Assembly: GCA_900550285.1 (NCBI GenBank) | Contig: URRW01000015.1 | Span: 1-55,638, forward strand | Reading direction: 5' to 3' | DNA from: an uncultured Lachnospiraceae bacterium | GTDB taxonomy: Bacteria > Bacillota > Clostridia > Lachnospirales > Lachnospiraceae | Length of the DNA stretch: 55,638 nt | Shown here: piece after piece, positions 1 through 9,099 of the stretch | How positions within the stretch are numbered: the first letter of the stretch is position 1 | Layout of the letters: each line of letters starts with the position of its first letter | The notes under the pieces: generated by a model | The model's database searches: none | Seen by the model: the letters and a program-made list of their open reading frames with translations, nothing else | Told to the model about the DNA's origin: nothing | Position numbers and translations under genes: made by a program

Positions 1-1
1 G

Positions 2-1540
2 CTGGCGATCAGCAGCGTCTGCCCGGCAGAGACGGCGGCGGTTATTTTGGTGTGCGCGCTTTTGGGCGCGGGGACGGCGTGCATGTGCGCCGCCCAAAAT
101 GCGCGGCGCGCAGCCCGGAATATGCGGGGGACAGCCCGAGATGTACGGTGTGCATCTCCAAATATGCGGGGGGCATCCCAAGGTGCGCGGCGCGCAGCCG
201 ATGTGCCGGGAGCGTGCGGCGGTCTGACGCTGTGCGCGGCGGTGTGCGGATTTTTGCTGTATGCGATGATCCTTCTGCCGCAGGATTACGGCGTGCGGCA
301 GGAAAATGAAAGAGCCTATGCAGAAATGACAGAGGAAGCGGCGGCATATGAAACGGCAGTGGAAAAGGAGGGGGCGGACGCCGGGGAACAGTGGCTTCTG
401 GCGCGGCAGAAGGACGAGGAAAGCCTTCCGATCAACGCAGCGCTCGTAAGCCGGAAGGGCTCGCTGAGCGGATATTTTCCGACGGAGGATAAGCGGACGA
501 AGGCGGCGATGGAGGGGCTGGGCTATCTTGCCCCGTGGGTGTCGGTGCGTTCCGTGGGGGGAACTTTGGTATCGGATGAGCTTTTGTGCCGTGTGATCGT
601 GTTTGACGGGGAAAATCCCGGCTGGAACCCTTTGCAAAGCCCGGAAAGCGTTCTGGCTTTGCAGGAGCGGATGACGGCGCTGACGGCAGGACGCTCTTTA
701 CTGGAACGCTTTTCGGGGACAGAGCTTGTACGGGAGGACGGGAGCCTGTATCTGATGGTGGAAGAGGAAAGCAGCCTGTATCTGGACGCAGGGCAGACGG
801 CGGACAGCCTTCAGGTTTTTGTGAACGGTCAGGAGCTTGACATCCCGGAAAAAATGCAGGCGGCAAGCCCTCACCGGCTGATCGGGCTGGGAACCTTTGC
901 GGGGGAGGGCGTGGAGATCGCCGTTTTAAGCGGCGGCATGGCGGTCGCTCCTGAGCAGATGGAGCTGGGCGTTTTGGATACGGCGATGTGGCAGGAAGCG
1001 CTTTTATTGCTGGATCAGGCAGAAGGGCAGGCAGGAATGCAAAAAAGCGCGCCGAAGGGTGCAGAGGAGATCGGAAACACCTTCGGCGGCGCGCGGACGC
1101 TGCCGGGAAAATGCGTTGAGATTTCTGAACGGAAAGGGACGATCCGGATAGCGGCAGACGGAAAGGCGGGGGACATGCTGTTTGTCCCGTTTATGGCGCT
1201 GGACGGCTGGCGCTGTGTACAAAACGGCTCGCCTGTGGATATTGTGCCGCTGTTCGGCGGATTTATGGGGATAAAGCTTTTGGACGGCGAAAATGAGATC
1301 GTCTTTTCCTTTATCCCGCCGGGGCTGTACACAGGGCTGTGGATGACGGCGGCGGGAGCCGCAGCGGTGCTGTGGATGGTTCTGCGGAAGGGCTGTGGAC
1401 AAAGCGCGTTTTGCAGGAAAACGGACAGGGCGCTGGGCGGCTTGTACCGGCTGCTGTTTGCCGGAGGGATTCTGGGGATTTATGTGATCCCGGCGTTGGG
1501 GATGATCGTATATCTGGCGGGAAAGGTATTGGGTAAATAG
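2..1540 (+). CDS. YfhO-family membrane protein, C-terminal part (5' end outside window)
   Basis: The reading frame is open to the left edge, so the true start lies upstream and this is the C-terminal part of a larger integral membrane protein. The tail matches the YfhO family (large multi-pass proteins linked in some Firmicutes to glycosylation of lipoteichoic acid or other envelope polymers). An extracytoplasmic beta-rich part contains FVPFMALDGWRC and GGFMGIKLLDGEN and then IPPGLYTGLW, which leads into hydrophobic segments near the end (bases about 1330-1390 and 1450-1535). A hydrophobic segment also lies at bases about 215-270. Between the first visible segments is a basic tandem heptad repeat (bases 92-196) that is unusual for the family. 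The stop is followed after one base by the GH20 gene, so the two are probably co-transcribed. The substrate is unknown. Confidence 0.75.
   Translation: MAISSVCPAETAAVILVCALLGAGTACMCAAQNARRAARNMRGTARDVRCASPNMRGASQGARRAADVPGACGGLTLCAAVCGFLLYAMILLPQDYGVRQENERAYAEMTEEAAAYETAVEKEGADAGEQWLLARQKDEESLPINAALVSRKGSLSGYFPTEDKRTKAAMEGLGYLAPWVSVRSVGGTLVSDELLCRVIVFDGENPGWNPLQSPESVLALQERMTALTAGRSLLERFSGTELVREDGSLYLMVEEESSLYLDAGQTADSLQVFVNGQELDIPEKMQAASPHRLIGLGTFAGEGVEIAVLSGGMAVAPEQMELGVLDTAMWQEALLLLDQAEGQAGMQKSAPKGAEEIGNTFGGARTLPGKCVEISERKGTIRIAADGKAGDMLFVPFMALDGWRCVQNGSPVDIVPLFGGFMGIKLLDGENEIVFSFIPPGLYTGLWMTAAGAAAVLWMVLRKGCGQSAFCRKTDRALGGLYRLLFAGGILGIYVIPALGMIVYLAGKVLGK
92..196 (+). repeat. 21-bp coding minisatellite, five tandem copies
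   Basis: Five consecutive in-frame 21-bp units each encode a heptad of the form (A/S)-(Q/R/P)-(N/D/G)-(A/M/V)-R-(R/G/C)-(A/T): AQNARRA, ARNMRGT, ARDVRCA, SPNMRGA, SQGARRA. The array lies inside the YfhO-like gene. Because each unit is a multiple of three, copy-number change would keep the frame. Confidence 0.85.
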
Positions 1541-1541
1541 A

Positions 1542-3878
1542 TTGAAAAAAGGAATGAAAGCGGCAGTCAGCCTGTTATCGCTGGCAGTCCTGACCGGCGG
1601 GATGGCGGCGGCCGGGCAAAAGGGCGTGCCGGCAGAAAATATAGCGCAGCCTGCGTGGCGCGTCTGGACGGCGGAGGCAGGCAGGGACGGCGTATATGTG
1701 GAAACGGTGGAAAAAAATCTGCTGCTTTTGCCGGGAGCGTCCCTTTCTGCCGACAGCGAGGAAAGCCGGGAATTTTCGGCAGAGCGGGCAAGGGACGGCG
1801 TCAGCGATGACAGCACGCTCCGGTGGTCGTCTGCAAACGACTGGGAGCAGAACGACCACTGGCTGCAGGCATCCTTCCGGGAGCCTGTGACAGTGGGCGC
1901 GGTGCGGATTTTCTGGGAACGGACGAATGCAGCAGCGTATTCGCTGGAATATTCGCAGGACGGCAAAAGCTGGGAAACGGCGGCGCAGTTTTCGGAAGCG
2001 CCGCAGGAAAAGGTGCAGGAAATCGTTTTGGATAAGCCGGTGGAGGCTTCCTTTGTGCGGCTGCATGTGACCGACGTAAAAAAGGACGAGGCGGATTTAA
2101 GCCTGTATTATCAGAACGTGTCGGTTTTGGAGCTGGAAATCTATGAAGGGATAGAGGACAGCTTTCTGATAAAAAAGCCTGTGATCGGTACGGGAAAGGG
2201 GCGGACGCTGGAAATGCCGGAGGCGGAAGGCTATGAGATTTCCTTTGCCGGAGCGGATTATGAAAACCTGATCGACGGGCAGGGCAGGATCGCGGACACG
2301 ATCGCGGATACGCAGGCAGAGATCGGGTTTGCGCTGGAAAAAGACGGCGGGCGGGCAGAGCTTCCGGGCATGGACGTGACGATCCCGGCGGCGCAGGAGG
2401 CTGCCGCAGGGACGAAAGCTTCCGGGGCAGAATCGGACGGCGCAGGGGCGAAAGCTTCCGGGGCAGGATCGGACGGCACAGCGGCGGCAGAAAAAGAGCG
2501 GCTTCCGGACGGCTTTTCCGCGATGGAATGGGCGCCGGAAAGCGGCAGCTTTTTTATGGAAGAGGCAGAACTGGCGGCGGCAGAAAAAGCGCTGCGGGAA
2601 TCGGAGCAGCTTTGCCGCGCAGAGGAGGCAGGGAAAAAAGAGACGCTTTCCTGCGGACGCATCCAGATGTGCGTTGAGCCATGGGACGGCGGCGGGGCAG
2701 ATCCGCTGGGACAGGAGGGCTTTGAGATCGGGCTTGGGACAGAAAAGGACGGAGAGGTGCGGATCATGGCGCGGACAAAACAGGGCTTATGCTGGGGAAT
2801 GCAGAGCCTCCGAAAGCTCTGGGCAGCGTCAGGCGGGAACCTTCCGGCAGGCGTGCTGCGGGACTATCCGCGCTACAGCGTGCGGGGCTTTGGCATTGAT
2901 GTGGGGCGCCGGGCGGTTTCGCTGGAATTTTTGTACCGGGTCGTGGATGCGTTGGCAGAGCAGCGGATGAATACGCTTCTCGTGCATTTAAACGACAATC
3001 AGATCATTTCCCAGAGCAGCTACGACGGAACGACGGAGGGCGCGCGGAGCCTGTACGCGGGTTTCCGGCTGGAATCGGAGATAAAAAATGAGGCGGGGGA
3101 AGGATTGTCGTCGCAGGATCTTTTTTATACGAAGGAGGAATTTGCGGCGCTCATCGCGTATGGCGCAGACAGGGGCGTGGACGTGGTTCCGGAGATCGAC
3201 ACCCCGGCGCACAGCCTTTCCATTACGAAGCTGTTTCCGAAGCTGGGGCTGAAAAACGACCCGGAAGCGGCAGACCAGCTCGATCTGTCGAAGCCGGAAA
3301 CGACGGAGCTTGTCAAACAGATCTGGGCGGAATATCTGACCGGCGCGGACGCGGCTTTTGCGGAGGCGAAGGCAGTGCATATCGGAATGGACGAATATTT
3401 CGGGGATGCGGACGATTATCTGCGTTATATGGAGGGGCTTTCCGGATATGTGCAGGAGCTTGCGCCGGACAAAAAGGTGCGGATGTGGGGCAGTCTTTCG
3501 GGTGCGGACGGCGATTACAGCAGGATTCCGCGCAGCGTGGAAATGCACGTCTGGGATACGGCGTGGGCGGATCCGGAGGAGATGTATGAGGCGGGCTTTC
3601 CGATCATCAATTCGCTCAGCAGCAGCCTGTACCTGATCCCGGGCGGCGGCTATGACCGGCTGGATACGGATTTTCTGGAAAAAAGCTGGCAGCCAAACGT
3701 CTTTGAAACGGCGGAGCGCACATGGGAGCTGCCCGCGTATTCGCCCCGGATGCTGGGCGCGTGCTATATGATGTGGAACGACTGGGCTGCGGTAAACGGC
3801 GAAAGCATTACGGAGGACGGGCTGTTTGAGCGGTTTGAAGAGCCGCTTGCGGCAATTTCGGAAAAACTGTGGGGATAA
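1542..3878 (+). CDS. secreted family GH20 beta-N-acetylhexosaminidase with F5/8C domain
   Basis: This is a predicted exported glycoside hydrolase that removes terminal N-acetylhexosamine from glycans. It has an N-terminal signal peptide (about residues 1-25, Lys-rich then hydrophobic). A discoidin/F5-8 type C-like carbohydrate-binding domain follows at about residues 65-200 (DGVSDDSTLRWSS, then HWLQASF and SFVRLHV). Next is an Ala/Gly/Ser linker with an internal duplication (KASGAESDGAG, AKASGAGSDG), then the GH20 N-subdomain. The TIM barrel starts near residue 441 (RYSVRGFGIDVGR). The catalytic Asp-Glu pair of GH20 is at D617-E618 in HIGMDE. The start is taken as the TTG one base after the upstream stop; an in-frame ATG at 1554 would still leave a signal peptide. 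Likely role: host or bacterial glycan foraging. Confidence 0.85.
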   Translation: MKKGMKAAVSLLSLAVLTGGMAAAGQKGVPAENIAQPAWRVWTAEAGRDGVYVETVEKNLLLLPGASLSADSEESREFSAERARDGVSDDSTLRWSSANDWEQNDHWLQASFREPVTVGAVRIFWERTNAAAYSLEYSQDGKSWETAAQFSEAPQEKVQEIVLDKPVEASFVRLHVTDVKKDEADLSLYYQNVSVLELEIYEGIEDSFLIKKPVIGTGKGRTLEMPEAEGYEISFAGADYENLIDGQGRIADTIADTQAEIGFALEKDGGRAELPGMDVTIPAAQEAAAGTKASGAESDGAGAKASGAGSDGTAAAEKERLPDGFSAMEWAPESGSFFMEEAELAAAEKALRESEQLCRAEEAGKKETLSCGRIQMCVEPWDGGGADPLGQEGFEIGLGTEKDGEVRIMARTKQGLCWGMQSLRKLWAASGGNLPAGVLRDYPRYSVRGFGIDVGRRAVSLEFLYRVVDALAEQRMNTLLVHLNDNQIISQSSYDGTTEGARSLYAGFRLESEIKNEAGEGLSSQDLFYTKEEFAALIAYGADRGVDVVPEIDTPAHSLSITKLFPKLGLKNDPEAADQLDLSKPETTELVKQIWAEYLTGADAAFAEAKAVHIGMDEYFGDADDYLRYMEGLSGYVQELAPDKKVRMWGSLSGADGDYSRIPRSVEMHVWDTAWADPEEMYEAGFPIINSLSSSLYLIPGGGYDRLDTDFLEKSWQPNVFETAERTWELPAYSPRMLGACYMMWNDWAAVNGESITEDGLFERFEEPLAAISEKLWG

Positions 3879-3928
3879 ATGCCCTGCCTGTCAAGGGTTT
3901 TGGAGGAAAGGGTTAAGGACGGGAAGCG

Positions 3929-5014
3929 ATGGAAAAGAAAGAACTGAGTATTTACAGCTTTACGGAGACGGGAAGCGGTCTGGCGGCAGAGCTTTACGCC
4001 GGGCTGCAAAGCGCCGGATACACATGCCGCGCCTATGCGCCGGGACGGTTTGCCCAAAAGCGGGGGCTTTTAGGGCTTGCGCCGGACTGGAAGGAGGCGC
4101 TGGGAAAAAGCTGGGGGAAGGAAGGGCTTATTTTTATCGGCGCGGCGGGCATTGCGGTGCGGGCAATCGCGCCGTATGTGAAGGACAAGTTCAGCGATCC
4201 GCCGGTGGTCGTGCTGGATGAAAAGGGAAGATTCGCGATCCCGCTTCTGTCGGGCCATGTGGGCGGCGGCGTGGAGCTTGCCGGGCTTTTGCAGGAGCTG
4301 ATCGGGGCAGAGGCGGTGATAACGACGGCGACCGACGTGCAGCAGAAATTTGCGGTGGATGTGTTCGCGGTCAGAAACGGGCTGCTCCTTTCCGGCAGGG
4401 AGGAGGCAAAAAATATTTCCGCCTGTATTCTGGAGGGGAAGAAAACCGGGATTTTTTCGGAATTTCCCATGGAAGGGGCAGTGCCCAAGGAGCTGACGGT
4501 GTGCGCCAGCCGAAGCGGGCTGGACGCGTGCAGCGGCAAAATCGTGGTCTGCCAGCGGTTTCCGCAGAAAAAGGAAAGCGGCGTGCTCTATCTTTTTCCG
4601 AAAAATGTGTATGTGGGGATGGGCTGCAGACGGGGCGTGGAAAAGGAGAGCCTTGTCCGGGAGCTGGATCGTGTCCTTTCGGAAAACGGGCTTTTGCGAA
4701 AGCAGGTGCGCGCGGTCGGGAGCATTGACTTAAAAAAAGACGAAGCAGGGCTGATCGGGCTGGCAGAGGAGCTGGGCGCAGCGTTTCGGACTTTTTCCGC
4801 AGAGGAGCTGGAAGCGGCAGGGGCGGTCAGCGCGCCGTCGGAATTTGTGCGGCAGGTCACGGGGGTGGACAACGTGTGCGAACGCGCCGCCCGGCTGCTG
4901 TGCCCGGAGGGACTCATGCTGCAGAAAAAAGTAAAGCTGGACCGGTGTACGGCAGCGCTCGTATGTGAGCAGCTAACGCTTCGGTTTGAGAGGAAGGAAG
5001 GGCGCGCAGAATGA
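3929..5014 (+). CDS. cbiG: cobalt-precorrin 5A hydrolase CbiG
   Basis: CbiG opens the delta-lactone of cobalt-precorrin-5A, releasing acetaldehyde, in the anaerobic (early cobalt insertion) cobalamin pathway. The N-terminal and middle parts show the family pattern: IFIGAAGIAVRAIAPYVKDK, then DEKGRFAIPLLSGHVGGG and TTATDVQQKFAVDVFA. The CbiG C-terminal domain begins near residue 225 (YVGMGCRRG) and includes GSIDLKKDEAGL. The length of 361 residues is normal. The ATG follows a purine-rich GGGAAG site. The gene overlaps cobK by four bases (ATGA), implying translational coupling. No other cobalamin genes are in the window, so the rest of the pathway must lie elsewhere. Confidence 0.93.
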   Translation: MEKKELSIYSFTETGSGLAAELYAGLQSAGYTCRAYAPGRFAQKRGLLGLAPDWKEALGKSWGKEGLIFIGAAGIAVRAIAPYVKDKFSDPPVVVLDEKGRFAIPLLSGHVGGGVELAGLLQELIGAEAVITTATDVQQKFAVDVFAVRNGLLLSGREEAKNISACILEGKKTGIFSEFPMEGAVPKELTVCASRSGLDACSGKIVVCQRFPQKKESGVLYLFPKNVYVGMGCRRGVEKESLVRELDRVLSENGLLRKQVRAVGSIDLKKDEAGLIGLAEELGAAFRTFSAEELEAAGAVSAPSEFVRQVTGVDNVCERAARLLCPEGLMLQKKVKLDRCTAALVCEQLTLRFERKEGRAE

Positions 5015-5763
5015 AGCGGATTTTGATTTTTTCGGGAACGACGGAGGGACGGAAGCTGGCGGAGCATCTGAGCGGCAGGGCAGCTGAGGTTTTTGTGAGC
5101 GTGGCGACGGAATACGGAAAGGCGTGCATGGAGGAGGGCGGAAATATCCGGATCCTTTCGGGACGGATGGATCGGGAGGCAATGGAAGCGTTCCTTGAAA
5201 AAATGCGGATCGGGCTGGTCGTGGACGCCACCCATCCGTTTGCGGCAGAGGTAACGCGCAACATCCGTCAGGCGTGTGAGCAGACGGGAACGGAATATGT
5301 CCGGTGCCTGCGGGAGGCGGGCGGTCAGGCAGAGGGCGCGGTGCTTGCAGACAGCGTGCCGGAAGCGGTTTCCTATCTGGAACAGACGCAGGGGAATATC
5401 CTGATCGCGACGGGCAGCAAGGAATTAAAGGAATATACGAGGATCCCCGGCTATCGGGAGCGCTGTTATGCCCGGGTGCTTTCGACGCTTGCTTCGGTGG
5501 AGGAAAGCGTCGGGCTGGGCTTTGAGGGAAAGCACCTGATCGCCATGCAGGGGCCGTTTTCAAAGGAATTAAACCTTGCGCTGCTGCGCCAGACAAAGGC
5601 GGCATATTTTGTAACGAAGGAGTCCGGCAAAACCGGGGGCTTTTCGGAGAAGGCAGAGGCGGCGCGGGAGGCGGGCGCGGTGCTCGTCGTAGTCGGGCGG
5701 CCAAAGGAGAGCGGGAAAACGCTGGAAGAAACGATGCGTTTTCTGGATGGTTATATATTGTAA
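5011..5763 (+). CDS. cobK: precorrin-6A/cobalt-precorrin-6A reductase
   Basis: This enzyme (CobK/CbiJ) performs the NAD(P)H-dependent reduction of the precorrin-6A macrocycle, the step soon after CbiG. Family signatures are the N-terminal ILIFSGTTEGRKLAEHL, then DATHPFAAEVTRNIRQAC, the central LIATGSKELKEY, and the C-terminal AYFVTKESGKTGGFSEK. The length of 250 residues is typical. The ATG overlaps the cbiG stop, so the two form a tight bicistron. CobK and CbiJ belong to one family and the cofactor form cannot be told apart by eye. The anaerobic CbiG partner argues for the CbiJ role. Confidence 0.92.
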   Translation: MKRILIFSGTTEGRKLAEHLSGRAAEVFVSVATEYGKACMEEGGNIRILSGRMDREAMEAFLEKMRIGLVVDATHPFAAEVTRNIRQACEQTGTEYVRCLREAGGQAEGAVLADSVPEAVSYLEQTQGNILIATGSKELKEYTRIPGYRERCYARVLSTLASVEESVGLGFEGKHLIAMQGPFSKELNLALLRQTKAAYFVTKESGKTGGFSEKAEAAREAGAVLVVVGRPKESGKTLEETMRFLDGYIL

Positions 5764-5843
5764 CGCGTCCGGGCTTCGTCAGCGTCCGGCTCCGGGCAGC
5801 CGCCGTGCGGCAGGAAATTCCGCGAGCCTCCGGGCTTGCTCAC

Positions 5844-5973
5844 AGAGAATTTGAGCCAAACGGCGCAGGGCTGTCCGGGGCGCATTCTGCCCGGTCAAAC
5901 TCGCCCGGCTTACGCCGTGCTCAGACAAGACCCGGGCAGAATGCCGGACAGCCCTGTGCTGTTTGCAAATTCT
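5844..5973. repeat. long imperfect inverted repeat in the cobK-stp intergenic region
   Basis: The arms are about 5844-5894 and 5932-5973. The left arm contains GAGAATTTGAGCCAAACGGC then CAGGGCTGTCCGG and GCATTCTGCCCGG. The right arm is its reverse complement with small indels (CCGGGCAGAATGC, CGGACAGCCCTG, GCAAATTCTC). It sits in 471 bases without a credible gene. The GC-rich, strongly folding sequence continues to about 6050 (CAGCAGAGCCGCCGCAGCC). It resembles a dispersed REP/MITE-like intergenic element, but copy number cannot be judged from one window. Confidence 0.7.
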
Positions 5974-6084
5974 CCTTCGCTCGCCAGTCGGCGGACGCAG
6001 CAGAGCCGCCGCAGCCAGACTGCACAGAGCCGGGCGCTCCCGAAGGGCGATATGGTTACGAAAGGATGAGCATTTTTCTATAGC

Positions 6085-6113
6085 TTGTCCTTTTTGCGTT
6101 CTTGTGATAAAAT
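6085..6113 (+). promoter_or_regulatory. sigma-A promoter for the stp-prkC-rsgA operon
   Basis: TTGTCC at 6085-6090 and TAAAAT at 6108-6113 are separated by 17 bases. The promoter lies 122 bases before the stp start, downstream of the inverted repeat. It is the only good promoter between cobK and stp. Confidence 0.65.
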
Positions 6114-6234
6114 AATGAAGATTATCTGGAAAAATCCGTTTTGACCGGGTGAGAAGGCGGCAGAACGGGAGTTGGGACAGCGTCTGCAAAAGAGGCAGGC
6201 GCATGACAGAAGATCAGAAGGGGTGAGCGCATCA

Positions 6235-6978
6235 ATGAGAGCTTACGCGATTACCGATATAGGAAAGAAGCGGTCTTTGAATGAAGATTATGCCTATGTG
6301 ACCACGGATGCAGTCGGGCGGCTGCCCAATCTGTTCGTGGTGGCAGACGGGATGGGCGGCCACCGGGGCGGCGGCTATGCCTCCCGGATGGCGGTGGAAT
6401 CGATCCTTTCCGAAATAGAAAAAAGCGGGCTGGAGGAACCGGCGGGGATCCTTTCCGAAGCGATCTGCCATGCAAACGAGTGCATCCGGCAGGCAGCTCA
6501 GGAGGACGAGAGGCTTTCCGGCATGGGGACGACGGTTGTGGCGGCGACCTGCGCCGACAGCACGCTGCAGGTGGCAAATGTCGGGGACAGCCGGCTATAC
6601 ATTGCGGATGAGACGTCGATCCGGCAGATCACGGAGGATCATTCCCTTGTGCAGGAAATGGTGCGTTTTGGCGGGATCAGCCGGGAACAGGCGCGCAACC
6701 ATCCGGACAGAAATATCATCACCAGAGCCGTGGGCGTGGAAGATGATTTACAGGTGGACTGCTTTCTTGTGCCCTTAAAAGAGGGCGACAGGGTTCTTTT
6801 GTGCTCTGACGGGCTGACCGGGATGCTGGAGGATGAAGAAATCTACGGCATTCTGGAAGGGGCAGGCAGCGTGGAGGAACGCGCGCTCAGGCTTGTGGAG
6901 GCAGCCAACGACCATGGGGGAAAAGATAATATCGCGGTAATAATTATGGAACCGTTTTCAGATGAGGTGAGCCGATGA
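6235..6978 (+). CDS. stp: PP2C-type serine/threonine phosphatase (Stp/PrpC)
   Basis: This is a metal-dependent phosphatase that reverses phosphorylation by the PASTA kinase encoded next. PP2C metal-binding motifs are visible: N-terminal SLNEDYAY, VVADGMGGHRGG, GMGTTVVAA, VGDSRLY, LLCSDGLTGML and C-terminal NDHGGKDNIAVI. The start is the ATG at 6235 behind AAGGGGTGAG, giving 247 residues, close to the family norm. A longer in-frame start upstream adds residues unlike the family. The stop overlaps the kinase start (ATGA), the usual arrangement of this signalling pair in Firmicutes. Confidence 0.95.
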   Translation: MRAYAITDIGKKRSLNEDYAYVTTDAVGRLPNLFVVADGMGGHRGGGYASRMAVESILSEIEKSGLEEPAGILSEAICHANECIRQAAQEDERLSGMGTTVVAATCADSTLQVANVGDSRLYIADETSIRQITEDHSLVQEMVRFGGISREQARNHPDRNIITRAVGVEDDLQVDCFLVPLKEGDRVLLCSDGLTGMLEDEEIYGILEGAGSVEERALRLVEAANDHGGKDNIAVIIMEPFSDEVSR

Positions 6979-9095
6979 TTAGAATTGGAATGATGATAGG
7001 TGACCGCTATGAGATCCTTGAGCGGATCGGGATGGGCGGCATGTCGGATGTATATAAGGCAAAAGATCATAAGTTAAACCGCCATGTGGCAGTGAAGGTG
7101 CTGAAGCAGGAGTTTTCCGAAAACACGAATTTTGTTTCCAAATTCCGGGTGGAGGCGCAGGCGGCAGCGAGCCTGATGCATCCCAATATCGTCAACGTTT
7201 ATGACGTAGGCGAGGACAACGGGATTTATTATATCGTGATGGAGCTCGTGGAAGGAATCACGCTGAAAAAATATATCGAGAAAAAGGCGCGCCTTTCCGT
7301 CCGGGAGGCGGTCAGCATCGCGATCCAGGCGTGCATGGGCATCGAGGCGGCGCACAACAACCATATCATCCATCGGGACATCAAGCCCCAGAACATCATT
7401 ATTTCCAAGGATGGAAAGGTAAAGGTAACGGACTTTGGCATCGCGAAGGCGGCGACGAGCAACACGATCACGTCAAACGTGATGGGATCGGTGCATTACA
7501 CATCGCCGGAGCAGGCAAGGGGCGGCTACAGCGATGAAAAGAGCGATATTTATTCCATGGGCATTACGATGTTCGAGATGCTGACGGGACGGGTCCCTTT
7601 TAACGGGGAAACGACGGTGGCGATCGCGATCAAGCACATACAGGAGGAGATGCCTTCTCCGAGGGATTATGTGCCGGAGATCCCGGTAAGCGTAGAGCAG
7701 ATCGTGTTGAAATGTACGCAGAAGAGCCCCGACAGGCGCTATCACAACATGGATCTTCTGATCGCGGACTTAAAAAAGGCGCTCATGTCGCCGGACGAGG
7801 ATTTTGTACAGATTGAGGATCCGGATCAGACGATGGCGACCCGGGCGGTAGATCCAAAGGAGCGCACCGAGATCAAAAAGCAGGCGCGCAAAAAAGAGGC
7901 GGCAGAGGAAGAGGTACGTTTGAAAAAGAACACCCCGCCGAAAAAGAAAAAAGCGCCGGTCTATGAGGAGGATTTTGACGAGGACGAGGACGACGAAGAA
8001 GAGTACGAAGAGGAAGATTCCAGAATGGAAAAAATCACCACATTTCTGGCGGTGATCCTTGCGGTGCTGATCGGCTGCGCGGTCATTTTCCTCGTGGGGA
8101 CAAAGGTAGGGATTTTTAATTTCGGAAGCTCCTCCGAGCAGGTCACGATGATCGATGTGGAAGGAAAGACGGAAACGGAGGCAAAGAAGGCGCTGGAGGA
8201 TCTGGGGCTTAAGGTCGAGATCACCTATGAGAGCGCCGATGCAGCTGCCGGAACGGTCATCGGGCAGGACGTAAAGGCAGGCTCGACGGTTTCGGAGGGC
8301 AGCCGGGTAACGCTTACGGTAAGCGGGCAGCCGTCAGACAACGGGGGCTCGGGCAGTCAGGACGGCATCCCGGTTCCGGATGTGAAGGGAACGGTAGAGG
8401 CGGAAGCAACGGCGACGCTGAAAAACAGCGGCTTTGAAGTGACCAAGACACAGGATTTTTCGGATACGGTGGAAGCCGGGAAAGTTATTTCCCAGAATCC
8501 TGCCGGCGGTTCCAGCGCAGCGTCCGGTTCGTCCGTAACGCTGGTGATCAGCCAGGGGCCCAATACGGACAATAAGATCCTGATGCCCGATATTCTGGGG
8601 CTGGATGTGGAAACGGGCATCGCGATCCTTGCGGAAAACGGTTTAATGGTAGGCGAGCAGAAGGAAATGAGCGACGAGACAACGCCGGAAGGAAAGATCT
8701 GCTATGCGAGCTACACGGTGGGCGCGCCGGTGGAGCCGGGGACGGCAATCGACATTGGGATCAGCGTGGGACCTAAGGCGATGACCTATTCCTATCAGGA
8801 AGCCATCGCAAGTCCCGCAGACCTGGACGCGGAATATAAAGAGGGTACGGAGTGCACCGTGACGATCACCGGACAGTCCGGCGCGGAATATATGAAGACG
8901 ACGGTAACCTCCTTCCCGATCACGACGGTAAACCTGCACGGCATGGCGGATCCGGCAGGGCTGATCACTTACGAGTATACGGTGGAGGGCGAAGCGACCA
9001 CGACGACGGACGAAAACGGCAACGTGGTAAATACGCCGGGCACAAAGACGAGAAAGACGTCTCAGAGAACCGTGATGTTTACGGCGGAAGGATAA
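6975..9095 (+). CDS. prkC: PASTA-domain serine/threonine protein kinase (PrkC/Stk)
   Basis: This is a membrane-spanning Hanks-type kinase that senses muropeptides or lipid II and controls cell-wall growth and spore germination in relatives. The kinase domain covers about residues 10-270 (glycine loop IGMGGMSDVYKA, catalytic HRDIKPQN, DFGIAKA, SPEQARGG). A juxtamembrane linker ends in a strongly acidic run (EEDFDEDEDDEEEYEEED). One transmembrane helix lies at about 353-375. Three PASTA repeats follow at about 391-455, 463-528 and 535-598. A further beta-rich tail of about 105 residues (to 706) is not an obvious PASTA unit. The gene overlaps stp and is followed four bases later by rsgA. Confidence 0.95.
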   Translation: MIRIGMMIGDRYEILERIGMGGMSDVYKAKDHKLNRHVAVKVLKQEFSENTNFVSKFRVEAQAAASLMHPNIVNVYDVGEDNGIYYIVMELVEGITLKKYIEKKARLSVREAVSIAIQACMGIEAAHNNHIIHRDIKPQNIIISKDGKVKVTDFGIAKAATSNTITSNVMGSVHYTSPEQARGGYSDEKSDIYSMGITMFEMLTGRVPFNGETTVAIAIKHIQEEMPSPRDYVPEIPVSVEQIVLKCTQKSPDRRYHNMDLLIADLKKALMSPDEDFVQIEDPDQTMATRAVDPKERTEIKKQARKKEAAEEEVRLKKNTPPKKKKAPVYEEDFDEDEDDEEEYEEEDSRMEKITTFLAVILAVLIGCAVIFLVGTKVGIFNFGSSSEQVTMIDVEGKTETEAKKALEDLGLKVEITYESADAAAGTVIGQDVKAGSTVSEGSRVTLTVSGQPSDNGGSGSQDGIPVPDVKGTVEAEATATLKNSGFEVTKTQDFSDTVEAGKVISQNPAGGSSAASGSSVTLVISQGPNTDNKILMPDILGLDVETGIAILAENGLMVGEQKEMSDETTPEGKICYASYTVGAPVEPGTAIDIGISVGPKAMTYSYQEAIASPADLDAEYKEGTECTVTITGQSGAEYMKTTVTSFPITTVNLHGMADPAGLITYEYTVEGEATTTTDENGNVVNTPGTKTRKTSQRTVMFTAEG

Positions 9096-9099
9096 GGGC

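Noticed and set aside
5805..6083. Open frame of 92 residues in the palindromic region before stp
   Set aside because: It lies over the inverted repeat, has no RBS and has Pro/Arg/Ala-rich composition typical of GC-rich noncoding DNA.
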